From Gracilibacillus salitolerans (GTDB lineage: Bacteria > Bacillota > Bacilli > Bacillales > Amphibacillaceae): 64,000 bases of DNA. Position numbers and translations under genes: made by a program. The stretch covers positions 4,092,001-4,156,000 of the forward strand of contig NZ_CP045915.1 of the NCBI RefSeq assembly GCF_009650095.1, written 5' to 3'. The notes beneath the pieces are model-generated. The model worked only from the letters and a program-made list of their open reading frames with translations. It did not search any database and was not told where the DNA came from. Below, piece by piece: positions 18,860 to 28,368 of this stretch; positions within the stretch are counted from its first letter, which is position 1; the number at the start of each line of letters is the position of its first letter.

Positions 18860-21241
18860 TTAAAATTCAAACGTTTCATGTCCCACTTGTTGCCACTTCT
18901 TATTCGATTTCTTTATAGAAACTTGTTTCAAACAATGGCTATTACTATTATTATTTATTACGATATGTTCGAGATCCATGTGGTAAAACTTTATCATTTT
19001 CGGATATGCAGCAAAACTTGTTATCGTATAAACTCCATTATCCTCTTTCAGTTCACCGTTCACACATATCAGCTTGTCATTTTCACAATAGACATACGTT
19101 GTTGTACCAAATCCATCTAAATATGCAACAAGTTCTTCCCCCATATCCCAATCATCACCAGTAGCATTACCGGCAAACAGTTCAGGATCATCTTCCATAA
19201 ATACAGATTGTCCGAAGCGGTTATGTGATAACTTTAGCTTGTTTAAGTTAGGATACGCAACACTATAAGTTGAGGCAGCTTCTCCTTTTGATAATCTATC
19301 TTTAGTTGCCATTGCATTCCAATCATAGCAATACAATACAGCCATCATAGAATTATAAGCAGCATGCAAATAACGTGTATCACCTGTCTGTTCAAAAACA
19401 ACTAGTGCGGAATGTGATACAAGCCCTCCCCAAAGGGAATGAATCATGTAAGATAAGGCCTCCCACCAACGATCCGGGTTCTGATTACGAAAATCATTAC
19501 TTACTCCAATATTTGCTAAAACAAGTTCCCCATATGTTTTTGCTGATTCGACATCCCCGTATAGTGACAGTGACTCCGCAGTAGGCCCAAATCCAGCGTT
19601 ATCATAATAATGCTCTGTAATAGCTGCAGCAAATTTATCTTTTTGGTTGATGATATTCAGACAAAATTTATCCCACAAGTTTTGAAGTGGTTGGTAGAGG
19701 TCTGGTAAGGACTCTTTCAAATCTTTCAGTAGATCTTTAATAAATAGATTAAAAATCCCATTCATCTTTGTTTCTTCTTTTTCACGTTTTTTAGAATGCT
19801 TTGTCTCATCAAAACGAAAAGTCATTACTTTTGCCGCCCACTGCAAATATGTTTTTCTGTCATTTAGTAGCAATGTATTGTTGTCATAACAAGACAGCAG
19901 ATAAAAAACATGTGCAACATAATCAAAGTCTATAATCCGGTAGAAATCGCCATGAATATCACGTGGTTTCTGGAAATCTCCATTTATAAACCACTTACCT
20001 TTCATATAATAAACAGCACTCTTTTCTACTTTACGAACTTCGTCTTGGTTCATTTCGGATAATAAGTTCTTCTTTAAGAGAAAGCACAACTTTCCAAGTG
20101 ATTCTCCTTGATTAGAAATAGGTTCAAAGCCAAACGCATCCATTTTGTTACTATCATCAATTAATGATTCGGTAATCAGATGTTCTGCCCTATAATTAAT
20201 TAATTCATTTATCGGAGGCATTACATTAAATACAATAAAGTCCGTTCTTTTATTAGTAAAAACGACTTCCAATTTCTTCTCCCCAAGCTCTTTTACCGGA
20301 AAACGTACCAGGTATCTGTTATCTGACTGCTGCTCCAAAAACGGAAAAACAGATTTCTTTTCATTCTCTGTAACAAGTAGAATATCTTCCATTTCCATGT
20401 TTTCCGGTAGCCCTATTAATGCCTGAAAATCATGGTTCTCAATAACAATCGGAGAATAATCAATTACAGGATGTACCTGATATGAATCCATGTCAGCAGA
20501 GTGCTCCATAAACTCAAATGTCCATTCTTTAGACAAACCTGCTTCCAAAGTGCCATTTGGCTGTATCTGATCATATATCCAATCACCATTACGGAAGCTG
20601 TCATTAATGAGTAATAACTGATGAAACAATGCTCCATCTAAGGATGGAGAAACTTGTTCACGAAAACGATTTGTATACCGACAGAACGTTGCCACGTTTT
20701 TAACCGAACCATTTGTACAATACATTGCAAGGTCAGGTCCGTTATTATCTCTTTTCTTCGCAATTAACTTTGTAAAGTGGTCGGAAACATGCGGGAAAAC
20801 CGCACAAGAATGTCTCATATTCCTGATAACATTAGTATCTCTGAACATCAAATAGGCCAACGAAGTCCAGATAGCAAATTTATTGATTGTTAAGTTTTGC
20901 TTCTTTGCATTTTCTAAGACAATTTTAAACTGAAGAGCTTTGTCTTTTTCAGTATGGTATGAAAGAAACAGGCGGAAATCTAAGAAGTCGTACATAAACG
21001 TTATCGATTTCCTCTTTACCTGTACTGTTGGAGATACAACTTTATTGGTGTAGCTTCTATTATTAATGATCAGTTCGAAGTCTCCGAAAAGTTTATCGTT
21101 ATCGGGATATCCGTGTTCTTCTAAATAATCTTTATCAATAACCCAATTCATGTTATGTTCATCATGAATGTTATGAAACTTATCTAATATTCCTCTTTCA
21201 TCCGCTAATATGGAAAAGGTTTCGTTTGATAGCGTGTACAT
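18860..21241 (-). CDS. 793-residue intracellular protein, glycosidase-like context
   Basis: This is a soluble protein with no signal peptide or membrane segment. The C-terminal half (about 480-720) has a helical repeat pattern with conserved-looking stretches YYDNAGFGPTAESLSLYGD, NPDRWWEALSYMIHSLWGG and DWDMGEELVAYLDGFGTTTY, which looks like an (alpha/alpha)6-barrel. The N-terminal half looks beta-rich. This resembles the DUF5695-type group of putative glycoside hydrolases, but I cannot confirm the family. Its place between the LacI gene and the importer genes, with its own operator copy at 21260, argues that it cleaves the imported oligosaccharide. GGAGGAG lies 6 bases before ATG 21241. Confidence 0.75.
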   Translation of the reverse strand: MYTLSNETFSILADERGILDKFHNIHDEHNMNWVIDKDYLEEHGYPDNDKLFGDFELIINNRSYTNKVVSPTVQVKRKSITFMYDFLDFRLFLSYHTEKDKALQFKIVLENAKKQNLTINKFAIWTSLAYLMFRDTNVIRNMRHSCAVFPHVSDHFTKLIAKKRDNNGPDLAMYCTNGSVKNVATFCRYTNRFREQVSPSLDGALFHQLLLINDSFRNGDWIYDQIQPNGTLEAGLSKEWTFEFMEHSADMDSYQVHPVIDYSPIVIENHDFQALIGLPENMEMEDILLVTENEKKSVFPFLEQQSDNRYLVRFPVKELGEKKLEVVFTNKRTDFIVFNVMPPINELINYRAEHLITESLIDDSNKMDAFGFEPISNQGESLGKLCFLLKKNLLSEMNQDEVRKVEKSAVYYMKGKWFINGDFQKPRDIHGDFYRIIDFDYVAHVFYLLSCYDNNTLLLNDRKTYLQWAAKVMTFRFDETKHSKKREKEETKMNGIFNLFIKDLLKDLKESLPDLYQPLQNLWDKFCLNIINQKDKFAAAITEHYYDNAGFGPTAESLSLYGDVESAKTYGELVLANIGVSNDFRNQNPDRWWEALSYMIHSLWGGLVSHSALVVFEQTGDTRYLHAAYNSMMAVLYCYDWNAMATKDRLSKGEAASTYSVAYPNLNKLKLSHNRFGQSVFMEDDPELFAGNATGDDWDMGEELVAYLDGFGTTTYVYCENDKLICVNGELKEDNGVYTITSFAAYPKMIKFYHMDLEHIVINNNSNSHCLKQVSIKKSNKKWQQVGHETFEF

Positions 21242-21259
21242 TCCTACTCCTCCAATCGG

Positions 21260-21276
21260 TTGTTAAACGATTAATC
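21260..21276. promoter_or_regulatory. LacI-type operator, copy 3
   Basis: TGTTAAACGATTAATCA differs by a few bases from the consensus palindrome seen at 18741 and 22358. It lies 18 bases upstream of the 793-residue protein gene. Confidence 0.6.
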
Positions 21277-21282
21277 ATATAT

Positions 21283-21307
21283 TAAAAAACTCGGCTTTTT
21301 GCCAAGT
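21283..21307 (-). terminator. terminator of the LacI gene
   Basis: On the minus strand ACTTGGC, a 5-base loop, GCCGAGT and TTTTTTAAT follow the LacI stop codon directly. The hairpin separates the regulator transcript from the 793-residue protein gene. Confidence 0.7.
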
Positions 21308-21309
21308 CC

Positions 21310-22335
21310 TTATGACGAATCCCTCTCTATCAATTCACATAACAATTTTCTTTTTTTCGTTTTGATAGTCTTACCATCAATTACATCAATCAACGTTTTG
21401 ATAGATATTTCTCCCATATCATGGAGAGGCAATGAAACAGTGGATAACTTCGGTGTATAATAACTGCTGACCTCTCGATTATCAAATCCGAAAATAGCAA
21501 GTTCATCAGGAACATGAATGTTCAATTCGCTTGCTGCCTTTATTACACCTCCAGCCATTAAGTCGTTCATAGCCAATATGGCAGAAGGTCTTTGTTCTCC
21601 TTTTAATAAATCCATAGCCATTTTATATCCGGATTCATATTCCCAATCTCCTGTTTTTACATAATTGGGATTGAACTGTAAACCATTACTCATTAATGCA
21701 TTGCAATAACCGTTAAAACGTGCATGAGCGGATTCCGAATTAATAAGCCCACTAATAAGAGCAACTTCCTGATACCCTTTATTTATCAAATAACTAGTTG
21801 CATCGAATGATGCCTTATAATCATCATAATTAATCGAAATATCTGACTCATCAGAAGTATCACAATACGTATATACCACTGGGGTACTGCTATCGGGTAA
21901 TAAACCATTCACATTACGAAGATGAATTCCTATATAAATTATTCCTTCTACCTGGTTGGACAATAACTGGTGAAATAATGGCATCACCATTTCTCTACAA
22001 GTGTCAACATCCGGAAATTGATTTCCGTACTTTTTATACAAACGCAAATTCGTTAGCAAAATGGAATAATCGTTTTCTTCAGCAAATTCATTGATTCCGT
22101 CAATTATTTCAGGGGCGTTAAAAACGGAGAGATCTTCTACAATTACTCCGATAGTATGTGTTTTATTCATCTTAAGACTTTTAGCAACTCTGTTTGGCTT
22201 ATAATCAATCTCTTCTATTATTTTTAATATTTTTTGCCTTGTTTCTTCACCAACTCGGCCTCTATTATTTAATACATTGGACACTGTGGCTACCGAAACT
22301 TCTGCTAAATCAGCTATGTCTTTAATATTCGCCAT
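21310..22335 (-). CDS. LacI-family transcriptional repressor
   Basis: This 341-residue protein has an N-terminal LacI HTH (ANIKDIADLAEVSVATVSNV, residues 2-21, hinge near 50-60) and a periplasmic-binding-protein-like sensor domain. I placed the start at ATG 22335 because it begins the conserved MANIKDIA motif. An upstream in-frame ATG (22377) lies inside the operator palindrome itself. The gene carries a perfect operator copy just upstream, so autoregulation is likely. The same palindrome precedes the 793-residue gene and the importer, so this is very probably the local repressor of the glycosidase cluster, released by an imported sugar. Confidence 0.93.
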   Translation of the reverse strand: MANIKDIADLAEVSVATVSNVLNNRGRVGEETRQKILKIIEEIDYKPNRVAKSLKMNKTHTIGVIVEDLSVFNAPEIIDGINEFAEENDYSILLTNLRLYKKYGNQFPDVDTCREMVMPLFHQLLSNQVEGIIYIGIHLRNVNGLLPDSSTPVVYTYCDTSDESDISINYDDYKASFDATSYLINKGYQEVALISGLINSESAHARFNGYCNALMSNGLQFNPNYVKTGDWEYESGYKMAMDLLKGEQRPSAILAMNDLMAGGVIKAASELNIHVPDELAIFGFDNREVSSYYTPKLSTVSLPLHDMGEISIKTLIDVIDGKTIKTKKRKLLCELIERDSS

Positions 22336-22357
22336 TATTCTCAACCTTTTATTCTTA

Positions 22358-22377
22358 TTGATAAAACGTTTAATCAA
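22358..22377. promoter_or_regulatory. LacI-type operator, copy 4 (autoregulation)
   Basis: TTGATAAAACGTTTAATCAA lies 23 bases upstream of the LacI start codon and is identical to the site at 18741. It has the central CG of LacI-family operators. Confidence 0.75.
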
Positions 22378-22744
22378 TTAAATAATACAATATTCTTTTT
22401 ATCTTGTCAAAGCTTTTTGGGAAAATGCATACGATTAGACTACAGAGAATGCGCTTAAAGCTTAATCAGAGATTGCTTTATGTACTTTACAAAGCATCTA
22501 GCCTATTTTGCTATGCTCGAGCAATATTACCCTTTTATTCACAAAATTCACTCCACAGTTACTTACTGAAGAAACAATGATCCCAAAAAATTTATAAACA
22601 GAGATGGCTGTCCAAAAGTCTATTATTTCCACTTATGAACAGCACCATTCATCTAAGGTTTTATTTTAAAGCATGATTGGTAATTCTGGATTTTCTTAAT
22701 ATTTAAGCATTAACTTGGTATTCGAATAATTATAATCTTTACTC
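22378..22744. other. intergenic stretch without visible gene
   Basis: These AT-rich 367 bases lie between the divergent-looking ends of the LacI cluster and the MATE-like gene. I see no coding frame, RNA element or clear repeat. A short segment reading GAGATGGCTGTCCAAAAG resembles the ends of some insertion sequences but has no partner nearby. Confidence 0.5.
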
Positions 22745-22780
22745 CATTTTTATCACAGCTGACCATTGGTAGGTCAAGCT
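22745..22780 (-). terminator. probable terminator of MATE-like gene
   Basis: On the minus strand AGCTTGACC pairs with GGTCAGCT (one bulge) around TACCAAT and is followed by GTGATAAAAATGG. It overlaps the last bases of the gene. The tail is weak. Confidence 0.5.
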
Positions 22781-24146
22781 AGTGAGTATATGCCTTTTTC
22801 CTTCTGGTCATCATTTTTAAAAATTTGATCTGCTTCGGTTTTTTGGATGTAGCATTTAAAAATAATAACAAAATAATCAATTCTACTAAAAAACCAATGG
22901 ATTGTGCCATTGCTCCAATCGATCCGCCACCACTCGGAAAAACAAAAATAAGAATAAACAATGCCGTCACTGCCGCAATGACATTTCCAGTTTGTGAAAA
23001 TGACATCACTTTTGTTTTACTTCTAATCATAAGGATCCCATTGGCAAAATCTATCCATGGAAAACAAAGAGTGAATAGAATAAAAAAACGTAATGCTAGA
23101 ATACTATGATCAAGCAGCTCTCCAGAAACTCCGATAATATGTTGAAAAATCCATACACCGACTGGAGAATAAGCAATAAGCATTAACATCAAGCTAGGAA
23201 TCAAACTCATGAGCACAGTAAAACGGAGTACTATGCGTTGATCTTTTTGATAAAAATTGATTACAATTTGATGAATATACGAGGCAATGCTATTCAACAA
23301 ATGGACAACAGACAAAGCAACAGCATAAGAAGCAATCGCAATTTCCGCTTTCGTACTCCAACCTAGTACAGCATTGATCGTTGGCGTGACACTAACTGCA
23401 ATTAAAGATGCGATCATTAACGGACTATAAAAACGAAAGATCTGTGATTGTTGAACAATATTATGTTTTTCCTTTTTCTTCGGTAATTCTCTAACGATCA
23501 ATCTTCCTTCCAGAACACTGACAAGTGCTTCAATGGCCATACCAGCTAAAAAGATATAAGCACCTATATAACCATGGTTTACCCATCCGTTTCTAAGCAA
23601 GATCCAAGCTAACAGCGCCATGCAAATCAGTCGGACGCACATCCCAATCGTTAGCCATTTGGTTTTTAAATTCGATATTATCACACCTTGGTACAGACAA
23701 CGAATACCTGAGAAAATTGTCACAAACATCAATACTCGATAAGCATCTATCGTTGGTTCAAGCATTCGATCACTGACACCAAGCAGTACGGAAAAAAAAC
23801 CTTTTCCTAAAGGGGAATATGCTAAGACAAGACTTAGTAAAAAAATAGCTGACAACACATAAAATGTAGCATTTTTCATTAAGGTGTAGGATGTCCTATC
23901 TCGTACTAATGTAGAACATGTTTGACGCAGTATCACTGCACAGCGCTCTAATAATCCAAAAAGGCTCATCGCAACCGAATAACTTGCAATCACAATAGCT
24001 GGCTCTGGAGCACGGGCCAGCGTACTGTTTATAATAACGTGTGAAATGGTTACTAAGCTAGCCGATAAGCCTAACGGGATAAAAAAATAAAGAAGAGTAC
24101 GAAACGTAACTTGACTCCCCTCCGAAACCGCTTCCTTTTCATTCAT
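22779..24146 (-). CDS. MATE-like multidrug/flippase-type membrane protein
   Basis: This is a 455-residue polytopic membrane protein with about 12 hydrophobic segments, starting with a soluble MNEKEAVSEGSQ tail. The repeated IVIASYSVA and IAIASYAVA blocks in the two halves fit the internal duplication of the MATE/MOP exporter superfamily. The C-terminus is basic (KKPKQIKFLKMMTRRKKAYTH). Substrate is unknown; drug export and lipid-linked precursor flipping are both possible for this superfamily. A broken duplicate of its 3' end lies at the left edge of the window. It is followed upstream on the same strand by the thioredoxin-family gene. Confidence 0.82.
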   Translation of the reverse strand: MNEKEAVSEGSQVTFRTLLYFFIPLGLSASLVTISHVIINSTLARAPEPAIVIASYSVAMSLFGLLERCAVILRQTCSTLVRDRTSYTLMKNATFYVLSAIFLLSLVLAYSPLGKGFFSVLLGVSDRMLEPTIDAYRVLMFVTIFSGIRCLYQGVIISNLKTKWLTIGMCVRLICMALLAWILLRNGWVNHGYIGAYIFLAGMAIEALVSVLEGRLIVRELPKKKEKHNIVQQSQIFRFYSPLMIASLIAVSVTPTINAVLGWSTKAEIAIASYAVALSVVHLLNSIASYIHQIVINFYQKDQRIVLRFTVLMSLIPSLMLMLIAYSPVGVWIFQHIIGVSGELLDHSILALRFFILFTLCFPWIDFANGILMIRSKTKVMSFSQTGNVIAAVTALFILIFVFPSGGGSIGAMAQSIGFLVELIILLLFLNATSKKPKQIKFLKMMTRRKKAYTH

Positions 24147-24340
24147 TTATGAACACTTCCTAAAGTATGTTTATAACACATCATAGTTTATTTTTAAAAG
24201 TAATGCTAGTTATTAGAACCTTTCATTTTAGTGAATATATTTTCAGGAAGAAAAACTTGTTTTGTTGCCAAGTACCTAAGAAACCCATTTTACCTATGAA
24301 ACTATTAGTGTAAAATAATTTGTGTAAACAGAGGCTAAAC

Positions 24341-24382
24341 AAAATTAAAATCACTTCTTGAAATAAAATCCAAGAAGTGATT
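24341..24382 (-). terminator. terminator of thioredoxin-family gene
   Basis: AATCACTTCTT / AAGAAGTGATT is a perfect 11-bp stem with a 12-nt loop. On the minus strand it is followed by TTAATTTTG. It lies 7 bases after the stop codon. Confidence 0.85.
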
Positions 24383-24388
24383 CGCATC

Positions 24389-24970
24389 CTATACTAGATC
24401 ACATGCTTCTGCTGGCATCCAATGTTCATCTTTACCATGCCATTTCACGTTACAACCGAGCGGATTAGTTAATGGTGTTGTAATTTCCTTACCAGCCAAA
24501 TGTTCAGATAGCGCATTTTCCAAATCATTTACCGTTGCTTTTTCAGACTCGCGTGGATTGTCAAGACCACGACCAGTATAAATCAACTCACGGTTTTGAT
24601 CGAATACGTAAAAATGCGGTGTCCGCAAAGCACCATATGCCTTGGCTACATCTTGCGACTCATCCTGTAAATACACCCACGGGAATTTCTTCTCTTCCAT
24701 CTGTTCCACCATTACTTCAAATGAATCATCAGGTTTCGTATTCACACTATTAGAGTTGATACCAACAAACTTTACACCTTGATTCGCATACTTTTCGGCA
24801 GTTGCTCTTGTCACTTCATTCGATCCAACAACAAATGGGCAATGATTACATGTGAAGAAAACGACCAAAACATTTGCATCATCAAAATCCACTAAGCTGT
24901 ACTTCTTACCATCTGTTGCAGGAAGCGTAAAATCCGGTGCCTTCTGACCTAACTCCAACGTAAAAGCCAT
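24389..24970 (-). CDS. thioredoxin-family (AhpC/TSA-like) protein
   Basis: This is a 193-residue cytoplasmic redox protein. The N-terminal half has the peroxiredoxin/ResA-like start ([19 protein letters not shown]) and the active site [10 protein letters not shown] with a CNHC pair around residue 40. Later come [27 protein letters not shown], with the cis-proline TPHF of thioredoxin folds. It probably reduces peroxides or disulfides; the exact partner is unknown. The RBS AGGAGGAATT precedes the ATG. A decayed copy of its 5' end is at 8236-8354. Confidence 0.88.
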   Translation of the reverse strand: MAFTLELGQKAPDFTLPATDGKKYSLVDFDDANVLVVFFTCNHCPFVVGSNEVTRATAEKYANQGVKFVGINSNSVNTKPDDSFEVMVEQMEEKKFPWVYLQDESQDVAKAYGALRTPHFYVFDQNRELIYTGRGLDNPRESEKATVNDLENALSEHLAGKEITTPLTNPLGCNVKWHGKDEHWMPAEACDLV

Positions 24971-25096
24971 AAAATAATTCCTCCTTTTAATACGATATTA
25001 GTCAATGAAAACGATATCAAAACTAAGCAAATTATTCAATGATCATGCTTCACTTTAAAGAGGGGAAAGATTTTAACAATGGTCCAGTTTATATTT

Positions 25097-25144
25097 ATAG
25101 CTAGACAAGCACCAATGCTATGTTTCATCTGTAAATCTAGCTAT
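25097..25144 (-). terminator. possible terminator of ECF operon
   Basis: ATAGCTAGA / TCTAGCTAT form a 9-bp stem with a 30-nt loop just after the EcfT stop codon. The following tract on the minus strand is AT-rich but not a clean T run. Confidence 0.4.
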
Positions 25145-25159
25145 TTAGCAAACTTATAA

Positions 25160-25987
25160 CTAAAAAGGATTATAAAATCGATTGCCATCATGAAAGGTGA
25201 TTACCATAGCTGCTATAAAAAGCACCAGACTAATAATCAATGTTATCACATCAGCCTTTAATAGCGGCCTGGCACTATACCAGGTACGCTTTTTATGTTT
25301 TCCAAAGCTACGTAACTCCATGGCATTACTGATTACTTCAATCCGATCGAGACTGGAAAAAATTAATGGCAACATAATTGAAACTACATTTTTCAGACGT
25401 TTGGTTAGTTTTTCATTTTTCGACAAATCAATTCCTCGCGTTTGCTGGACCTGAGCAATGGTACGAAAATCACGTTGGATATCCGGGATATAACGCAATG
25501 CCAAGGATACAGCAATCCCTATTTTATAACTAATACCTACTTTATTGAGCGATGCCGCAAATTCACTTGGGTGTGTAGTCAGAATAAACAGTAAGGCAGC
25601 TGGAATCACGACAAAATATTTCAACGTGATATTCATTTGATAAAATAATTGCTCCCATGTCAAATTATATCTGCCTGCACTTTCCCAAATCACATGACTA
25701 CTACCATAAATATGTACACCCTCCTGAGGTGAAAATACATAAATGGCTACATTATTAAGCGCGAGAAAAGCTAAAATAATGATCAGCACAAAGGATATCT
25801 CCTTTAGTCGAATCTTCGACAGCTGGAATATAACAAGGCTTGCTATCAATAACACCGCCAATACTCTTGTATCATAGGTTAGCATAGCAACGGAAGACCA
25901 AATTAAAAAAACGATCAGCTTGGTAATTCCTGATAAATTGTGGATCGGTGATGTTCGTTCCATATACCCTAATATATTTACAGCCAT
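25160..25987 (-). CDS. ECF transporter transmembrane (T) component
   Basis: This is a 275-residue membrane protein of the EcfT/CbiQ family with about five hydrophobic segments. It carries the cytoplasmic signatures ALRYIPDIQRDFRTIAQVQQ and AMELRSFG; the A-R-G-type motifs (QTRGID and ELRSFG) contact the ATPases. It links the S component to the ATPase in vitamin or small-molecule importers. Its start overlaps the ATPase gene by 10 bases, which indicates a fixed complex. Confidence 0.92.
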   Translation of the reverse strand: MAVNILGYMERTSPIHNLSGITKLIVFLIWSSVAMLTYDTRVLAVLLIASLVIFQLSKIRLKEISFVLIIILAFLALNNVAIYVFSPQEGVHIYGSSHVIWESAGRYNLTWEQLFYQMNITLKYFVVIPAALLFILTTHPSEFAASLNKVGISYKIGIAVSLALRYIPDIQRDFRTIAQVQQTRGIDLSKNEKLTKRLKNVVSIMLPLIFSSLDRIEVISNAMELRSFGKHKKRTWYSARPLLKADVITLIISLVLFIAAMVITFHDGNRFYNPF

Positions 25988-27693
25988 CTTGCTCGAACCT
26001 CTCTATCATAAGAAATAAATTGATGAACAAACTGCTTAGGATCTGAAATACCTACTTTTACTGCGATATCAAATAATGAAGTACGCTTTAAATTGGCCCT
26101 AGTCACTATCTCATCATTTGTTAAAACATCAACCGCTGACTGATCAGCAATTAACCGGCCATCTGCAAGCACAATGGACCTAGAGGTGTATTCTAGCATT
26201 AGGTGCATATCATGTGTGATGAATACTATCGTTGTCCCGTTATCATTTAGCCGCAGCAAAAATTCCATCATTTCTGTATAATGACGAAAATCCTGACCGG
26301 CAGTTGGCTCATCCAAGATGATCACATTAGGCTCTAAAACTAAAATAGAAGCAATCGTTACCCTTTTCTTTTGCCCATAACTTAAAGCTGATATTGGCCA
26401 ATTGCGGAACGGGTATAAGCCACATACCTTTAGGGTTTTCCAAACTCTTTCCTCGATCTCTTTCTCAGAGTATCCACGATTAACAAGACCTAACGCCACC
26501 TCATCATATATCATATGCTTGGAAATCATATGATTCGGATTTTGTAAAACGAAACCAATTTGGCTTGCTCGTTCAAATATGGTTTGATTCGTGATATCTT
26601 CTCCTTCTAAAAGAATCTGTCCACTATTCATTTTCTCAAAACCACATATAAGCTTGGACAAAGTAGATTTACCTGCGCCATTCTTTCCAACGATACTGAC
26701 CATTTCCCCTTGCCGAATCGAAAAGGAGATATTTTGTAAAACTAGATCATGCTGGTATCGAAAATCTAAATTCTTTACTTCCAATAATCGTATGGCAGAT
26801 CCCTCTCTATCCTGATCTTTAGACTTGATAGACCATTCCTTTAATTGTTGCTTACAGTCATCAGCGATGTTTAAAGTATCTATATGCTCCAGCCCCATAT
26901 CCGAATCAACCTTACAACCACTGTACTTCAACGCTTTTAAATAGAGTGGTTCACGTATATGTACTTGATTTAACACATGAGATGCTAATAATTGGTTTGG
27001 GGCACCATCGAAGAACACTTCACCCTCATGGAGCACGATGACCCTGTCAAACTCAATATGGAGCGCATCCTCTAAGCGATGTTCAATCATAATGATCGTT
27101 TTACTTGTCTCTTGATGAATACGGTCTATTAATTCCATAGCATATTGGCCTGTTGCAGGGTCTAAATTTGCCAATGGCTCATCAAAAAGCAAAATCTCCA
27201 CTTCCTCATTTACCATAACACCGCCTACAGATACACGCTGTTTTTGGCCACCAGAAAGCTCATGAATAGAATGGTCCATATGGTGCTCTATTTCCACTAA
27301 TTCAGCAACCTGTTGAACGGATGTTTTCATCTCGTGCTGGGGAATCCTTTCATTTTCTAAAGAAAAAGCGATATCCTCCCCAACGTTAAGCCCGATGAAT
27401 TGACCATCTGTATCCTGTAATACCGTACCTACCATTTGAGAGAGGGTAAAGATATCTAAATTTCTTGTATCGCTTCCTTTGATAAGAAGTTCCCCTTCTA
27501 TATCCCCTTTATAAGAGAATGGAACTAGCCCATTTAAACAATGGACTAGTGTGCTTTTCCCTGAACCAGATGGACCTAGAATTAATACTTTTTCACCTTG
27601 ATAAATGGTTACATCGATATTTCTTAAAGTTGGATCCGTTTGGCTGTAATATTTAAATGTGAAATGATTAAATTCTATTATCGGTTGTCTCAT
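25978..27693 (-). CDS. ECF transporter fused double ATPase
   Basis: This 571-residue protein contains two complete ABC ATPase domains. Domain 1 (about 1-250) has Walker A GPSGSGKST and signature LSGGQKQRV; domain 2 (about 305-540) has GKNGAGKST and LSYGQKKRV. Single-chain double ATPases of this type (YkoD-like) power group I ECF importers dedicated to one S component. It sits between the S-component gene and the T-component gene. This arrangement makes the transporter self-sufficient, unlike ECF systems that share an energising module. Confidence 0.93.
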   Translation of the reverse strand: MRQPIIEFNHFTFKYYSQTDPTLRNIDVTIYQGEKVLILGPSGSGKSTLVHCLNGLVPFSYKGDIEGELLIKGSDTRNLDIFTLSQMVGTVLQDTDGQFIGLNVGEDIAFSLENERIPQHEMKTSVQQVAELVEIEHHMDHSIHELSGGQKQRVSVGGVMVNEEVEILLFDEPLANLDPATGQYAMELIDRIHQETSKTIIMIEHRLEDALHIEFDRVIVLHEGEVFFDGAPNQLLASHVLNQVHIREPLYLKALKYSGCKVDSDMGLEHIDTLNIADDCKQQLKEWSIKSKDQDREGSAIRLLEVKNLDFRYQHDLVLQNISFSIRQGEMVSIVGKNGAGKSTLSKLICGFEKMNSGQILLEGEDITNQTIFERASQIGFVLQNPNHMISKHMIYDEVALGLVNRGYSEKEIEERVWKTLKVCGLYPFRNWPISALSYGQKKRVTIASILVLEPNVIILDEPTAGQDFRHYTEMMEFLLRLNDNGTTIVFITHDMHLMLEYTSRSIVLADGRLIADQSAVDVLTNDEIVTRANLKRTSLFDIAVKVGISDPKQFVHQFISYDREVRARWL

Positions 27694-27712
27694 TCTCTAC
27701 TCCTTTATCTGA

Positions 27713-28267
27713 TTAGTCTTCCTTCGATAAACTATTACCTTTCGTCCGTGTCTTCGCGTATGCAGCAAGTAAGATCGTACCAATGACACCGACAGAGATA
27801 ATATTGGAAATACCCGCTACTGCACCTTGAGTAAATACTTTGTTTGCCGGCTCTGCATATATAATAATATCTAATAATGGCGCTAAAAGGAACCAGCCTA
27901 TAACCTGTACAATCACTTGGACCACATTAAATGAAATAATTTTCTTCGTACCAAATGCTCCATCCTCTAAGGCAATTCTGCGGGCAAATAATCCAATGAA
28001 CAATCCGACAAAAAGGGAGACAAAAACCCAGCTCCACCAAATAGATCCCCAAAGCAAAACATCCTTCAGTGCATGACCGAAGAGACCAATAAGTCCACCG
28101 GCGACAGGGCCGAATAATACAGCCATAAATGCTAGAAATGCAACTGCTGTCTCAATATTTGTATTGGGGATCCCTGTTGGAATCGTTAAAAAACGTCCCA
28201 AAATAACATATACAGCAGCACCAATACCAATAGCAACAATCGTTCTAATCGATAAATTACCTTTCAT
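27713..28267 (-). CDS. ECF transporter substrate-binding (S) component
   Basis: This is a 184-residue membrane protein with about five to six hydrophobic helices. It starts [20 protein letters not shown] and includes [20 protein letters not shown], a pattern typical of ECF S components, where the first helix carries an A-rich face for T-component contact. The ligand cannot be read directly. The T-box leader with a likely methionine codon and the neighbouring SAM hydroxide adenosyltransferase point to methionine, a precursor of it, or an adenosine-type product (inference). Confidence 0.88.
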   Translation of the reverse strand: MKGNLSIRTIVAIGIGAAVYVILGRFLTIPTGIPNTNIETAVAFLAFMAVLFGPVAGGLIGLFGHALKDVLLWGSIWWSWVFVSLFVGLFIGLFARRIALEDGAFGTKKIISFNVVQVIVQVIGWFLLAPLLDIIIYAEPANKVFTQGAVAGISNIISVGVIGTILLAAYAKTRTKGNSLSKED

Positions 28268-28368
28268 GATTACTCTCTCCTTTATTTAAATTAGTTTATT
28301 GCTAACAAGCATGATTTCTGTTGATTCATGGCTGTAGATTAAAACAATTATAGTAAAATATCCTTATT

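Noticed and set aside
22358..22377. Upstream ATG (22377) as start of the LacI gene
   Set aside because: It lies inside the operator palindrome, lacks a ribosome site and would add 14 residues ahead of the conserved MANIKDIA start.
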